Below, one piece after another: positions 1 through 7,203 of a DNA stretch of 30,692 bases. Numbering within the stretch: position 1 is the stretch's first letter; each line of letters starts with the position of its first letter. The notes beneath the pieces were generated by a model that had not been told where the DNA came from, did not search any database, and was given only the letters and a program-made list of their open reading frames with translations. Made by a program: the position numbers and the translations under genes. Source of the stretch: DATCJY01 sp036562565 (GTDB taxonomy: Bacteria > Bacteroidota > Bacteroidia > Flavobacteriales_D > Sanyastnellaceae); assembly GCA_036562565.1 (NCBI GenBank), contig DATCJY010000085.1, forward strand, positions 1-30,692, written 5' to 3'.

Positions 1-552
1 TTGCCTTATTTGTTTATGAGCCGTTGCTATTATGAAATGTCCAAAAGAGACGAGTTCAAAGCAAAGTATCCCAATGCATTCAAGGATGCCATGAAAATGA
101 TTACCAAGTACGCCTCTAAGGACAAAGACAAAGTGTATTACTCCGAATATGAAGACTTCATCTCCAGCTTGAGAAAAGATGCTATTGCAGAGGCGAACAA
201 CATGTTTGAGACTGAGAAGTACACTAAGTCAAAGGCATTTTATGACCAATTGACCAAATTGGACGACAAGGATGCCGGTGCATTCATTATGCTTGGTCTT
301 AATCAGGCTGTTTTGAAGGCTAAAAAAGAATCTGAAATGGCCCTTAAAGCTGCAAAAGATATTCTGGAAAGCAAGTCTGCGAGCAGAGGCAAGGAACAGC
401 TTGAATTATTGCGTGATGCAATTATCGGCCTTAGCACCATGCTTTATGACTCCGGCAAAAGAGATGAAGCCAAGGTGTGGATGGAATATGGTCAAGAGTA
501 TTTCAAGGATGACAAAGAGTTTGCTTTGGCTTATGATACGATTGTAGGTTAA
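1..552 (+). CDS. Helical-repeat (TPR-like) protein, C-terminal part
   Basis: This is the 3' end of a gene that begins before the window; the TTG at base 1 is the cut edge, not a start. The visible 183 residues are highly charged (Lys, Glu, Asp) and almost entirely amphipathic helix. Spacing such as EAN-MFETEKYTKSKAFYDQL and DAGAFIMLGLNQAVL resembles degenerate tetratricopeptide repeats, a scaffold for protein-protein contacts. No catalytic motif is visible. The stop is followed 25 bases later by a strong hairpin terminator, so this is the last gene of its transcript. The family assignment is by repeat-like pattern only; the missing N-terminal part could carry other domains or a signal peptide. 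Confidence 0.6.
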   Translation: MPYLFMSRCYYEMSKRDEFKAKYPNAFKDAMKMITKYASKDKDKVYYSEYEDFISSLRKDAIAEANNMFETEKYTKSKAFYDQLTKLDDKDAGAFIMLGLNQAVLKAKKESEMALKAAKDILESKSASRGKEQLELLRDAIIGLSTMLYDSGKRDEAKVWMEYGQEYFKDDKEFALAYDTIVG

Positions 553-576
553 TTCGTCTGCTATAAATGAATTGTA

Positions 577-604
577 AAATCCCGGTTACTGCCGGGATTT
601 TTTG
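577..604 (+). terminator. Rho-independent terminator of the TPR-like gene
   Basis: A perfect 9-bp stem, AAATCCCGG (577-585) and CCGGGATTT (592-600), with a 6-base loop is followed by more T residues up to 604. It lies 25 bases after the stop codon of the upstream gene. Confidence 0.85.
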
Positions 605-753
605 TTTAGTGAACAATCGATTATTCCCGGTCCATCAATTGGAAATAGCCGTCTCAATAGCTATTATCCATGATGGTTTTCTGGATGTTTTATATGGTTA
701 TTAGGTGGCATATTTGAAATCAATGACCTCATCTTATGGAGTTGTTATCAAAA

Positions 754-781
754 GAAAATGGCCACCGTTGTGGCCATTTTC
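754..781 (-). terminator. Terminator of the DUF5684-like gene
   Basis: A perfect 12-bp stem, GAAAATGGCCAC (754-765) paired with GTGGCCATTTTC (770-781), has a 4-base loop. Read on the minus strand it lies about 28 bases after the stop at 809 and is followed by TTTTGATAAC, so it fits an intrinsic terminator for the minus-strand gene. Confidence 0.8.
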
Positions 782-808
782 AAAAATCATTTGTTTCTTA
801 GGTAGTTG

Positions 809-1234
809 CTATGCAAGTGCGGTATTTGTGTCGCGGCTTGCTTTCAGGTCTCTCCCATATACCGGCCCGTGGTATTCTTCGTTGTATGCCAGTGCCAAAT
901 TGAGCACATAGAACACATTGAACAAACACACCAGCACGTATTCGATGGTTGAGTACTTGCCAAAGCTTTGGGCAAGTTCAATGCAAATACGAAAGAAAAA
1001 ATAGATATTATAGATAGGGATAAGGAAAAACGCAGCGTGAACTTTTGGTCTGCCAACGATTTGCATCACTTCGACCAAATTCCAACCGGGAATAAATGCA
1101 GCCAACCAAGGACGATCTGCCTTTGCGAACAGCTTAGCAGCTCCTACGGCACCGATAATTAAAATAAAGAAAGCTAACATGGCGTGCCCAGCATGATCCT
1201 CCATGAACTTCTCGTAAAAGCTATTGTCCATCAT
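809..1234 (-). CDS. Small integral membrane protein, DUF5684-like
   Basis: The 141-residue protein has about four hydrophobic segments. The pattern PWLAAFIPGWNLVEVMQIVGRP followed by FFLIPIYNIYFFFRICIELAQSFGK matches the DUF5684 membrane domain, which in Bacteroidota occurs alone or at the N-terminus of signal peptidase I proteins. No peptidase Ser/Lys residues are present, so this is the stand-alone domain and its function is unknown. The C-terminal tail (about residues 118-141) is polar and probably soluble. It appears to be a single-gene transcript: its own hairpin terminator lies downstream, and a gene-poor stretch lies upstream. Confidence 0.75.
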   Translation of the reverse strand: MMDNSFYEKFMEDHAGHAMLAFFILIIGAVGAAKLFAKADRPWLAAFIPGWNLVEVMQIVGRPKVHAAFFLIPIYNIYFFFRICIELAQSFGKYSTIEYVLVCLFNVFYVLNLALAYNEEYHGPVYGRDLKASRDTNTALA

Positions 1235-1767
1235 AATTTAAGGTTTTAAGATGTTAAACGTCATTAAGCAAGAGTGGGCGTCTCAGCGAGCTCTACCGGA
1301 TAGACGGAGGGTAAATCAGTGGGTTGCCTTCTTATGACATAAAAAAATGAATCTCAAGTGGGTTATCTAGCAAAGCAGATGGCTGAACGCGGCCAATCCC
1401 CCAACTGCCCGACTGAAAAGACAACAGCCGAGTTGATTTCTTTCATGATGAATGGATGAGAACATCCGTTAAGATTGGAAGTCCTTTATCGGTTGGAATG
1501 AAGTTCTAATTGGCCAAGGCCTCTACGTGCCTGACAAGTCAAAACGGATACCACTAAAGGGACAATAGGAAAGTGATGAAATCAGAATTGGTTGTGTCGG
1601 TTGGACTGCTCAGGGCGCAATAGGGAAATTAGCATCGCTGTTTTTCAATTTAGGTATAAAGTTTCTACTTATTATGACTAAAGTTTAAAAGAAGCACATA
1701 GCTCGATGTTTGCGTGTCAGCCCTCAAGATGCACCGCCCTGTGTTATAGTCCGATTTTATTTGTCAG
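1235..1767. other. Gene-poor stretch beside the HNH gene
   Basis: No reading frame above 60 codons that looks real, no tRNA shape and no insertion sequence ends were seen in these 533 bases. The one notable element is at 1712-1750, described separately. The stretch looks like degraded or acquired sequence between the DUF5684-like gene and the HNH gene. Confidence 0.5.
1712..1750 (-). repeat. Possible attC-like half-site (speculative)
   Basis: On the minus strand, starting about 20 bases after the HNH stop codon, the sequence begins CTATAACACAGGGCGGTGC and ends GAGGGCTGACACGC. CTATAAC resembles the R'' box (RYYYAAC) of integron attC sites, and the GGGCTGACA-CGC stretch recalls, from memory, part of Vibrio-type attC repeats. 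The matching second half of a full attC palindrome was not found nearby, so at best this is a decayed or partial site. Confidence 0.2.
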
Positions 1768-2622
1768 TTAGAAAGTTTTCTTTCCATAATGAGCATGTCT
1801 ATGACAGTTTGGGCAAAGCGCAATTGCATTTTCGACTGTGTCGTCTCCGCCTTCTGCTAACGGTATTTTGTGATGAACTTCTAAATAAGGTGAATTGTCA
1901 TTGTCTCTTATAAATGGTGCTGGCTTTTTGCAACGTTCACAAAAACCTTTTGCTCGGTCTAGGACTTCTGCAATTACGTATTGATTTCTGATAAAAACAG
2001 TTTGGCTTACTATAGTCTTGGTCGGCTTTGGGATTGAGTTAGATAATTTTTCTTGTCTTTCCTTAGGTGTTAGTTTTCTTGCTTGTTTAACTTTTTCTTC
2101 AAGTTCCTTTTCTATTGCGTAAAATGTTTTTGAAGGAATATTTTGTGGTCCATTTGGGTAAAAGTTTGCAAGCGTAATTTTATTTTTTGCAATATGGCTT
2201 CGGTGAGAAGTGACCATTTTATTCTCATAAATTCTTTCTGTTGCAATTTTGAAACTGTCCCAAATATCTTGTCTACTTATTAGCGTTTTAAGGTTAGTCA
2301 AGTCTTCTGTTTCTAACCAAAATAATGGTTCCGAAAAATTCTTTGTTGACTTAACTATTTTGCTGGCTGTATTAGGAATATCATTAATGGGTCTGTCCAA
2401 AAGCAACCAGATTGTGCCTTCTATTGTATAAGCTGCAAAAAAGATTCCACCTGTCAATAATGATATACTGTAATTATTTGTTCCAAACAATGCTTTGTCC
2501 GGAAAAGTTGTGTTATTAAATGCTCGTTCAAAAAGGTCAATCAGAACTGTTTGAAATGGTTTAATTTTCCGCTTCTTATCAGTCCATTTTATAATTTCAT
2601 TCTTCCAATTAAAATCGTTCAT
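1768..2622 (-). CDS. HNH endonuclease family protein
   Basis: The last 57 of 284 residues form an HNH nuclease: a CxxC zinc pair (Cys228, Cys231), the catalytic-type EVHHKIPLAEGG (His250, His251), then CPNCHRHAH (Cys270, Cys273, His274, His276). HNH domains of this type cut or nick DNA using a bound metal. The first 200 or so residues match no family I recognise; they include a basic, Lys/Glu-rich helical stretch (about residues 165-205) that may be a linker or DNA contact. The gene is visibly more AT-rich than its neighbours and sits alone in a gene-poor patch, which suggests acquisition. A restriction or defence role is possible, but no methyltransferase or partner gene is visible. Confidence 0.8.
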   Translation of the reverse strand: MNDFNWKNEIIKWTDKKRKIKPFQTVLIDLFERAFNNTTFPDKALFGTNNYSISLLTGGIFFAAYTIEGTIWLLLDRPINDIPNTASKIVKSTKNFSEPLFWLETEDLTNLKTLISRQDIWDSFKIATERIYENKMVTSHRSHIAKNKITLANFYPNGPQNIPSKTFYAIEKELEEKVKQARKLTPKERQEKLSNSIPKPTKTIVSQTVFIRNQYVIAEVLDRAKGFCERCKKPAPFIRDNDNSPYLEVHHKIPLAEGGDDTVENAIALCPNCHRHAHYGKKTF

Positions 2623-2865
2623 TTTATCTTTAACGTGTGGGACATTTTAGTATCAGCCATAATATTTATCGCTTGGTGAAGTGAATCGAAGCTCTTTCGT
2701 TTTACGCTCACTACCTCCGATTTTTACCATCCCAATATTAAAACCTCCTGAAAAAAGTTTGCAATTCGTCATTTATAAATGCGAAATACGAACCCAAAAG
2801 GATCGTATTCATTTAGAAATTCATGATTATAGTCGTAGTAAAATCCGACTACGAGCTGGACAGCA
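2623..2865. other. AT-rich intergenic stretch upstream of the HNH gene
   Basis: No credible gene was seen. Close to the HNH start, GTTAAAG (minus strand, 2634-2628) lies 5 bases before the ATG and weakly resembles an integron R' box (GTTRRRY). A 7-bp hairpin (2833-2839 with 2848-2854) has no T-run on either side and is not called a terminator. Confidence 0.4.
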
Positions 2866-3366
2866 TTATTTTTTTAGGAAGGGATGAGTTGAAACAACGT
2901 TGCTCTTGTTATTCGAGCGATCTACGATATACATCTCCAAGCGTATTGTATCGTATTCGTTGATTTCATAAAAGGGATACATGAGATCAATTTTAATATC
3001 GCCTTTTTGAGTAGGAATTTGTCCGGTGGGTTTCACCCATGGCACGGCATAATATAACGGTATGTTGGGACCACATGGGTCTTCTGATATGTTGACCCAG
3101 TTGCCGTTGCGCAATTCATACGGGTCGATGAAAAGGTTGTAGCGCTTGCGGCAATCGTTGGTGTCGTTGGCGTGCTCATTTTCTTCCAATCCGAAGTTTC
3201 CATCGCCATCGATATAGGAGAGCACAATGGCCTTGATGGAATCATTTTCCATTATAAGTTCTTTGAGCACTAGACTGGGCTCATCCGGATATGATTCCTT
3301 CTTGAGGCAGCCTATTGCTAAGATGCCAAGAACTGCAAAAACGATGGTGTACCTCCTATGTTTCAT
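2866..3366 (-). CDS. Small predicted lipoprotein of unknown function
   Basis: The protein has 166 residues. Its N-terminus is a lipoprotein signal: basic MKHRRY, a hydrophobic stretch, then the lipobox LAIGC with lipid-bearing Cys20. The mature part contains YIDGDGNFGL (residues 51-60), an acidic Asp/Gly turn that recurs in Bacteroidota surface or periplasmic lipoproteins and could bind calcium. Two further cysteines (in NDC and DPC) could form a disulfide. No enzyme motif is seen. Its start codon lies only 23 bases from the divergently transcribed LuxE-like gene, so any promoter must overlap the neighbouring coding region. Function is unknown. Confidence 0.7.
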   Translation of the reverse strand: MKHRRYTIVFAVLGILAIGCLKKESYPDEPSLVLKELIMENDSIKAIVLSYIDGDGNFGLEENEHANDTNDCRKRYNLFIDPYELRNGNWVNISEDPCGPNIPLYYAVPWVKPTGQIPTQKGDIKIDLMYPFYEINEYDTIRLEMYIVDRSNNKSNVVSTHPFLKK

Positions 3367-3389
3367 TTCTGTCCTGTTTATTTGCGTAC

Positions 3390-4376
3390 ATGCAAATTTC
3401 GGAGTTTCAAAGGCAAATATTTACCATTCAAAACAGCCAAGAGTTTGAGCGCTTTGCGCTTGAACTTTTCCAATTGCAATCAGAACGCAATCTAGTGTAT
3501 GCTGCGTATGTTGATGCATTAAATATTGACCGTTCTAGCGTTAAATCGTTGCATGAAATTCCGTTCTTGCCCATTGAGTTTTTCAAGACGCATCGCGTTG
3601 TAACAGGAGATTTCCTCGAGGAGGTAGTGTTTTCCAGCAGTGGCACCACTGGCCAGCAAACCAGTCGCCATTTTGTGAGGAGTGCCGCATGGTACAAGGA
3701 GGTCTTCAGTCATGGATTTGAGTTGTTTTATGGCCAACCCTCAAATTATTGTTTGCTCGCTCTTCTTCCGTCTTATCTCGAGCGCCAAGGCTCATCGCTG
3801 ATAATGATGGTGGAGGAACTCATTCGCGCAACGGAGGATGAGTACAGCGGCTTTTATCTCCACAATCATGAGGATTTGTATAAAAGATTACTGGCTAACC
3901 AAAAGCGTGGAAAGCGCACGTTGTTGATGGGGGTTACTTTCGGACTGCTGGATTTTGCAGAGCGTTTACAATTAGAAATCCCGGATGCCATTATTATGGA
4001 AACCGGTGGAATGAAAGGGCGCAGGGAAGAAATTACTCGGCAGGAAGTGACGGATATTTTGACTGAAGCATTTGGAGTAGAGAAGATCCATAGTGAGTAC
4101 GGAATGACAGAGCTCATGAGTCAGGCATATTCCAAAGGTGATGGCATTTTTTATTGTCCGCCATGGATGGCTGTGTTACCTAGGGATAGCAGCGATCCAT
4201 TGACCTGTTTTCGTCATGGCAGGGGCGTGCTGAATATTATTGATTTAGCCAATGTTGATTCTTGTGCATTCATTGCTACTCAAGATGTTGGCCGTGTGCT
4301 GGAAGACGGAAGTTTTGAGGTATTGGGAAGGGTGGACAGATCCGATGTCCGAGGGTGCAATTTATTGGTGATATAA
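3390..4376 (+). CDS. LuxE-like acyl-protein synthetase
   Basis: The 328-residue protein belongs to the acyl-protein synthetase (LuxE) branch of adenylate-forming enzymes, which activate a fatty acid as acyl-AMP and transfer it to a protein or other carrier. The AMP-binding loop SSSGTTG is at residues 82-88; EIPFLPIEFFKTH precedes it, and HSEYGMTELMSQAY followed by GRGVLNIIDLAN forms the second half. The ATG at 3390 is chosen over the in-frame ATG at 3315, because the latter would run through the divergent lipoprotein start and gives a non-conserved extension. No luxC or luxD partner (acyl reductase, thioesterase) is present, so this is not a bioluminescence operon; the acyl acceptor is unknown. 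Stand-alone LuxE-like proteins occur in many Bacteroidota. Confidence 0.8.
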   Translation: MQISEFQRQIFTIQNSQEFERFALELFQLQSERNLVYAAYVDALNIDRSSVKSLHEIPFLPIEFFKTHRVVTGDFLEEVVFSSSGTTGQQTSRHFVRSAAWYKEVFSHGFELFYGQPSNYCLLALLPSYLERQGSSLIMMVEELIRATEDEYSGFYLHNHEDLYKRLLANQKRGKRTLLMGVTFGLLDFAERLQLEIPDAIIMETGGMKGRREEITRQEVTDILTEAFGVEKIHSEYGMTELMSQAYSKGDGIFYCPPWMAVLPRDSSDPLTCFRHGRGVLNIIDLANVDSCAFIATQDVGRVLEDGSFEVLGRVDRSDVRGCNLLVI

Positions 4377-4485
4377 AAAAGAAAATCTGTTTTGAGAAAG
4401 CAACCCTAACGGTAATAAGCAGTCTAATGGGAGACTTTGATTGGCTGATGCAAGTCGTTTGCCAATTTTTCATGATTTCCTAAAC

Positions 4486-4520
4486 AAATAAAGCGGGCCC
4501 GAACACCCGCTTTATTTATT
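4486..4520. terminator. Bidirectional terminator between LuxE-like gene and tyrS
   Basis: A perfect 12-bp stem, AAATAAAGCGGG (4486-4497) and CCCGCTTTATTT (4506-4517), has an 8-base loop. T-rich sequence follows on both strands, and the hairpin sits between two convergent genes, so it can serve both. Confidence 0.85.
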
Positions 4521-4542
4521 ATCACTCAATGGATTGGTTGTA

Positions 4543-5814
4543 TTAACCTACTTTCAGCAAGAAGTAATTTTTCTTCCCTTTTTGTAACAATACCATGTTG
4601 CCGTTCAAAATATCGGCTGCTGTAACTTGATGTCCTTCACCAACTTTGGTTTTGTTCACGCTGATACTGTTTTCCTGAAGGGAGCGTCTGGCCTCCCCAT
4701 TGCTCTTCATGAAACCGGATTTCACAAGAACATCGACAATGTTCATGCCCGCCTCCAATTCAGATTTAGCAATGGTGCCTTGTGGTACACCTTCGAAAAT
4801 ATCGTTGAGTGTTTCCTCACTGAGCGCTTTGAGGTCGGCATCGGTAGATTTTCCGAAAAGAATTTCGGAAGCCTTAATGGCTGCTTCCAAGTCAGCAGCG
4901 CTATGTACACGTGTGGTGATGTCTTCTGCCAGTCTTCGTTGTAATACGCGCTTGCCAGGATCTTTGGCGTGCTCTGCTTCGAGGGCTTCAATTTCTTCTC
5001 TGCCGAGCAGTGTGAAGATGCGGATGTAGTTAGGCACATCGGCATCGCTTGCGTTGAGCCAGAATTGGTAGAATTTGTAAGGAGAAGTACGTTTTGGGTC
5101 CAACCACACGTTGCCACTTTCCGATTTTCCAAATTTGGTACCATCGGCTTTGCGAATCAAAGGGGTAGTTAGTGCATAAGCCTCACCTCCGGCCTTTCTG
5201 CGGATGAGCTCGGTGCCGGTAACGATGTTGCCCCATTGGTCGCTTCCACCCATTTGTAGCATGACTCCGTGGTTCTTCCACAAATGATAGAAATCGTAAC
5301 CTTGGATGAGCTGATAACTGAATTCGGTAAAGGACATTCCGTTTTCAAGGCGCAATTTCACCGAATCTTTTGCCAACATATAGTTCACGGTGATGTGTTT
5401 ACCGGCATCACGGATGAACTCTAGGAAGCTGATGTTTTTGAACCAGTCATAGTTGTTGACTATTTCTGCTGAATTGGCTCCACAGTCAAAGTCGAGGAAT
5501 TTCTCGAGCTGTTTCTTTTGGCATTCTTGGTTGAATCGAAGTTCCTCGAGGTCGAGCATGTTTCTTTCAACGGATTTTCCGCTGGGGTCGCCCACCATGC
5601 CCGTTGCACCACCAATCAATGCAATGGGCTTGTGTCCACAGCGTTGGAAGTGCAACAAGGTCATCACTTGTACCATGTTGCCCACCCCCAATGAGTTGGC
5701 CGTGGGGTCAAATCCGATATATCCTTTTGTGGATTCTTTTAAGAGTTGTTCTTCCGTGCCCGGAATGATGTCTTGTAACATCCCGCGCCAGCGTAGTTCT
5801 TCAATGAAGTTCAT
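4543..5814 (-). CDS. tyrS: Tyrosyl-tRNA synthetase
   Basis: This class I aminoacyl-tRNA synthetase charges tRNA-Tyr with tyrosine in the cytosol. Its 423 residues match the usual bacterial length. The Rossmann-fold catalytic domain carries GFDPTANSLGVGNMVQVMTL (the HIGH region is degenerate, as is normal for TyrRS), GGATGMVGDPSGKS, the tyrosine-binding and dimer segment GGSDQWGNIVTGTELIRR, and the KMSKS-type loop GTKFGKS. The last 70 or so residues form the S4 RNA-binding domain (SGFMKSNGEARRSLQ...). It is the last gene of the PorP family - gldJ - murF - tyrS direction, 37 bases after murF, and may have its own promoter in that gap. The start MNFIEELRWRG is the standard TyrRS N-terminus. Confidence 0.97.
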   Translation of the reverse strand: MNFIEELRWRGMLQDIIPGTEEQLLKESTKGYIGFDPTANSLGVGNMVQVMTLLHFQRCGHKPIALIGGATGMVGDPSGKSVERNMLDLEELRFNQECQKKQLEKFLDFDCGANSAEIVNNYDWFKNISFLEFIRDAGKHITVNYMLAKDSVKLRLENGMSFTEFSYQLIQGYDFYHLWKNHGVMLQMGGSDQWGNIVTGTELIRRKAGGEAYALTTPLIRKADGTKFGKSESGNVWLDPKRTSPYKFYQFWLNASDADVPNYIRIFTLLGREEIEALEAEHAKDPGKRVLQRRLAEDITTRVHSAADLEAAIKASEILFGKSTDADLKALSEETLNDIFEGVPQGTIAKSELEAGMNIVDVLVKSGFMKSNGEARRSLQENSISVNKTKVGEGHQVTAADILNGNMVLLQKGKKNYFLLKVG

Positions 5815-5834
5815 GATTGATTTTTCTGAGCGTG

Positions 5835-5842
5835 CAAAAATA
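5835..5842 (-). promoter_or_regulatory. Candidate -7 box for tyrS
   Basis: TATTTTTG on the minus strand matches the Bacteroidota -7 consensus TAnnTTTG and lies 20 bases before the tyrS ATG, in the short murF-tyrS gap. No clear -33 element was found, so this is tentative. Confidence 0.35.
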
Positions 5843-5851
5843 GTGTTCCCT

Positions 5852-7132
5852 TTAAAGCTGAGGCATCAATTCCTCTAAATGCATCCCTCGCGAGCCTTTG
5901 AGGAGAATGGTTTTTTCAGTTATAGGATGCTCTTGCAGAAAGGACTTGGCTTCCTCGAGCGTGCGGAAGCTCTTTTGACTCGTCCCTTTTGCTGCCTGCT
6001 CGAAGTGTTCTCCAATAGCGATGCCTTCCAATTTGAGGTCCTTTATGAGTTCCAAAATGCGTTTGTGTTCGTCTATGCTCGCATCTCCCAATTCACGCAT
6101 GTCTCCAATAATGAAATAGGGGTGTTTTCCTTTCATTTTGGATAGGCTGAGGAGTGCATGACCCATACTGGTCGGATTGGCGTTATATGCGTCCATGATG
6201 ACGCTGTTTCGGGATGTATTGACCAGCTGGGAGCGGTTGTTGTCGGGTTTGTAGGATGAGATGGCTTCATGAATGGAGGCGCTGTCCACTCCGAAAAATT
6301 GTCCAACTGCAATGGCGCTTGCAATGTTGTATAGGTTGTAAGCACCAACTAGGTGAGTGGTGGCTTTTACGGATTTGCCTTGTTGGATGAATTCATAGCT
6401 GATTACAGGATTTTCACGCAACAATTTGAGCTCAAAATCCTTTTGCTCAAATCCGTATGGAATCATCTCTACACCATCGGCTGCTTGGGCAAGTTTTGGG
6501 AGCTCCACATTTACAAATGCCTTTCCACCAATTGATTTGAGGTAATCGTAGAGTTCTTTTTTGCCTTTGACAACCCCTTCTTCGCTGCCAAAACCTTCAA
6601 GGTGGGCTTTTCCCATGTTGGTGATGAGCCCGTGTGTGGGCTCGGTAAACGTGCAGTACGAGGCTATTTCCTTTTGGTGATTGGCTCCCATTTCGATTAT
6701 GGCAAACTCACAATCTCTTGGTATGGATAGGATGGTCAGTGGAATACCTATATGGTTATTGAGATTGCCTTTTGTTGCGTGAACCCGGAATTTCTTGGCC
6801 AATACATCGCGTACCAGTTCTTTCGTTGTGGTCTTGCCGTTGCTACCGGTAATGGCTAAGAAAGGGATATTGAAACTTCTTCGATAATCCAAGGCAAGCT
6901 GTTGCAACGATTTGAGCACATTGTCCACTTTGACGATGCGTTCATCTGCCAATCCCAAATCTTGGTCAACCACGGCCATGGAGGCACCGGCTTCCAGAGC
7001 TTGTTGAGCGAAGAGGTTTCCATTGAAATTTTCGCCTTTGAGGGCGAAGAAGATGGCTCCGGTTGTAATGGTGCGCGTATCGGTTGTGACCGTCTGAACT
7101 TCTTGGTATTTCCGGTAGATGATGTCTTGCAT
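5852..7132 (-). CDS. murF: UDP-MurNAc-tripeptide--D-Ala-D-Ala ligase
   Basis: MurF joins D-alanyl-D-alanine to the UDP-MurNAc tripeptide, using ATP, in the last cytosolic step of peptidoglycan precursor synthesis. The 426 residues contain the N-terminal substrate domain (TDTRTITTGAIFFALKGENFNG), the Mur-ligase P-loop ITGSNGKTTTKE (GSNGKTT at 96-102), the central FAIIEMGANHQKEI and LITNMGKAHLEGFGS, and the C-terminal domain with MDAYNANPTSM and IGDMRELGD. In Flavobacterium a murF gene is, to my recollection, also next to gldJ, so the order appears conserved. The stretch before the ATG overlaps a hairpin, and a -7-like box TACTTTTG (minus strand, 7144-7137) lies only 4 bases from the start codon, which could give a leaderless mRNA. 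Confidence 0.95.
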   Translation of the reverse strand: MQDIIYRKYQEVQTVTTDTRTITTGAIFFALKGENFNGNLFAQQALEAGASMAVVDQDLGLADERIVKVDNVLKSLQQLALDYRRSFNIPFLAITGSNGKTTTKELVRDVLAKKFRVHATKGNLNNHIGIPLTILSIPRDCEFAIIEMGANHQKEIASYCTFTEPTHGLITNMGKAHLEGFGSEEGVVKGKKELYDYLKSIGGKAFVNVELPKLAQAADGVEMIPYGFEQKDFELKLLRENPVISYEFIQQGKSVKATTHLVGAYNLYNIASAIAVGQFFGVDSASIHEAISSYKPDNNRSQLVNTSRNSVIMDAYNANPTSMGHALLSLSKMKGKHPYFIIGDMRELGDASIDEHKRILELIKDLKLEGIAIGEHFEQAAKGTSQKSFRTLEEAKSFLQEHPITEKTILLKGSRGMHLEELMPQL

Positions 7133-7144
7133 GCACCAAAAGTA

Positions 7145-7176
7145 AAAGCCCCGAAGGGGTTACCTATCGGGGCTTT
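7145..7176 (-). terminator. Hairpin after gldJ, before murF
   Basis: A 9-bp stem, AAAGCCCCG (7145-7153) with CGGGGCTTT (7168-7176), has a 14-base loop. On the minus strand it lies 27 bases after the gldJ stop and is followed by TTACTTTTGG. The T-run is interrupted, so it may be partial (attenuating) rather than a full stop between gldJ and murF. Confidence 0.6.
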
Positions 7177-7203
7177 CTATGGCTTTTTAACAGCTATATT
7201 TTC

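Noticed and set aside
2833..2854. Hairpin with 7-bp stem downstream of the small lipoprotein gene
   Set aside because: No T-run follows on either strand, so there is no support for a terminator.
3315..3389. Longer start for the LuxE-like protein at 3315
   Set aside because: It would overlap the divergent lipoprotein start, and the added residues do not look conserved; the ATG at 3390 gives the family-like N-terminus.
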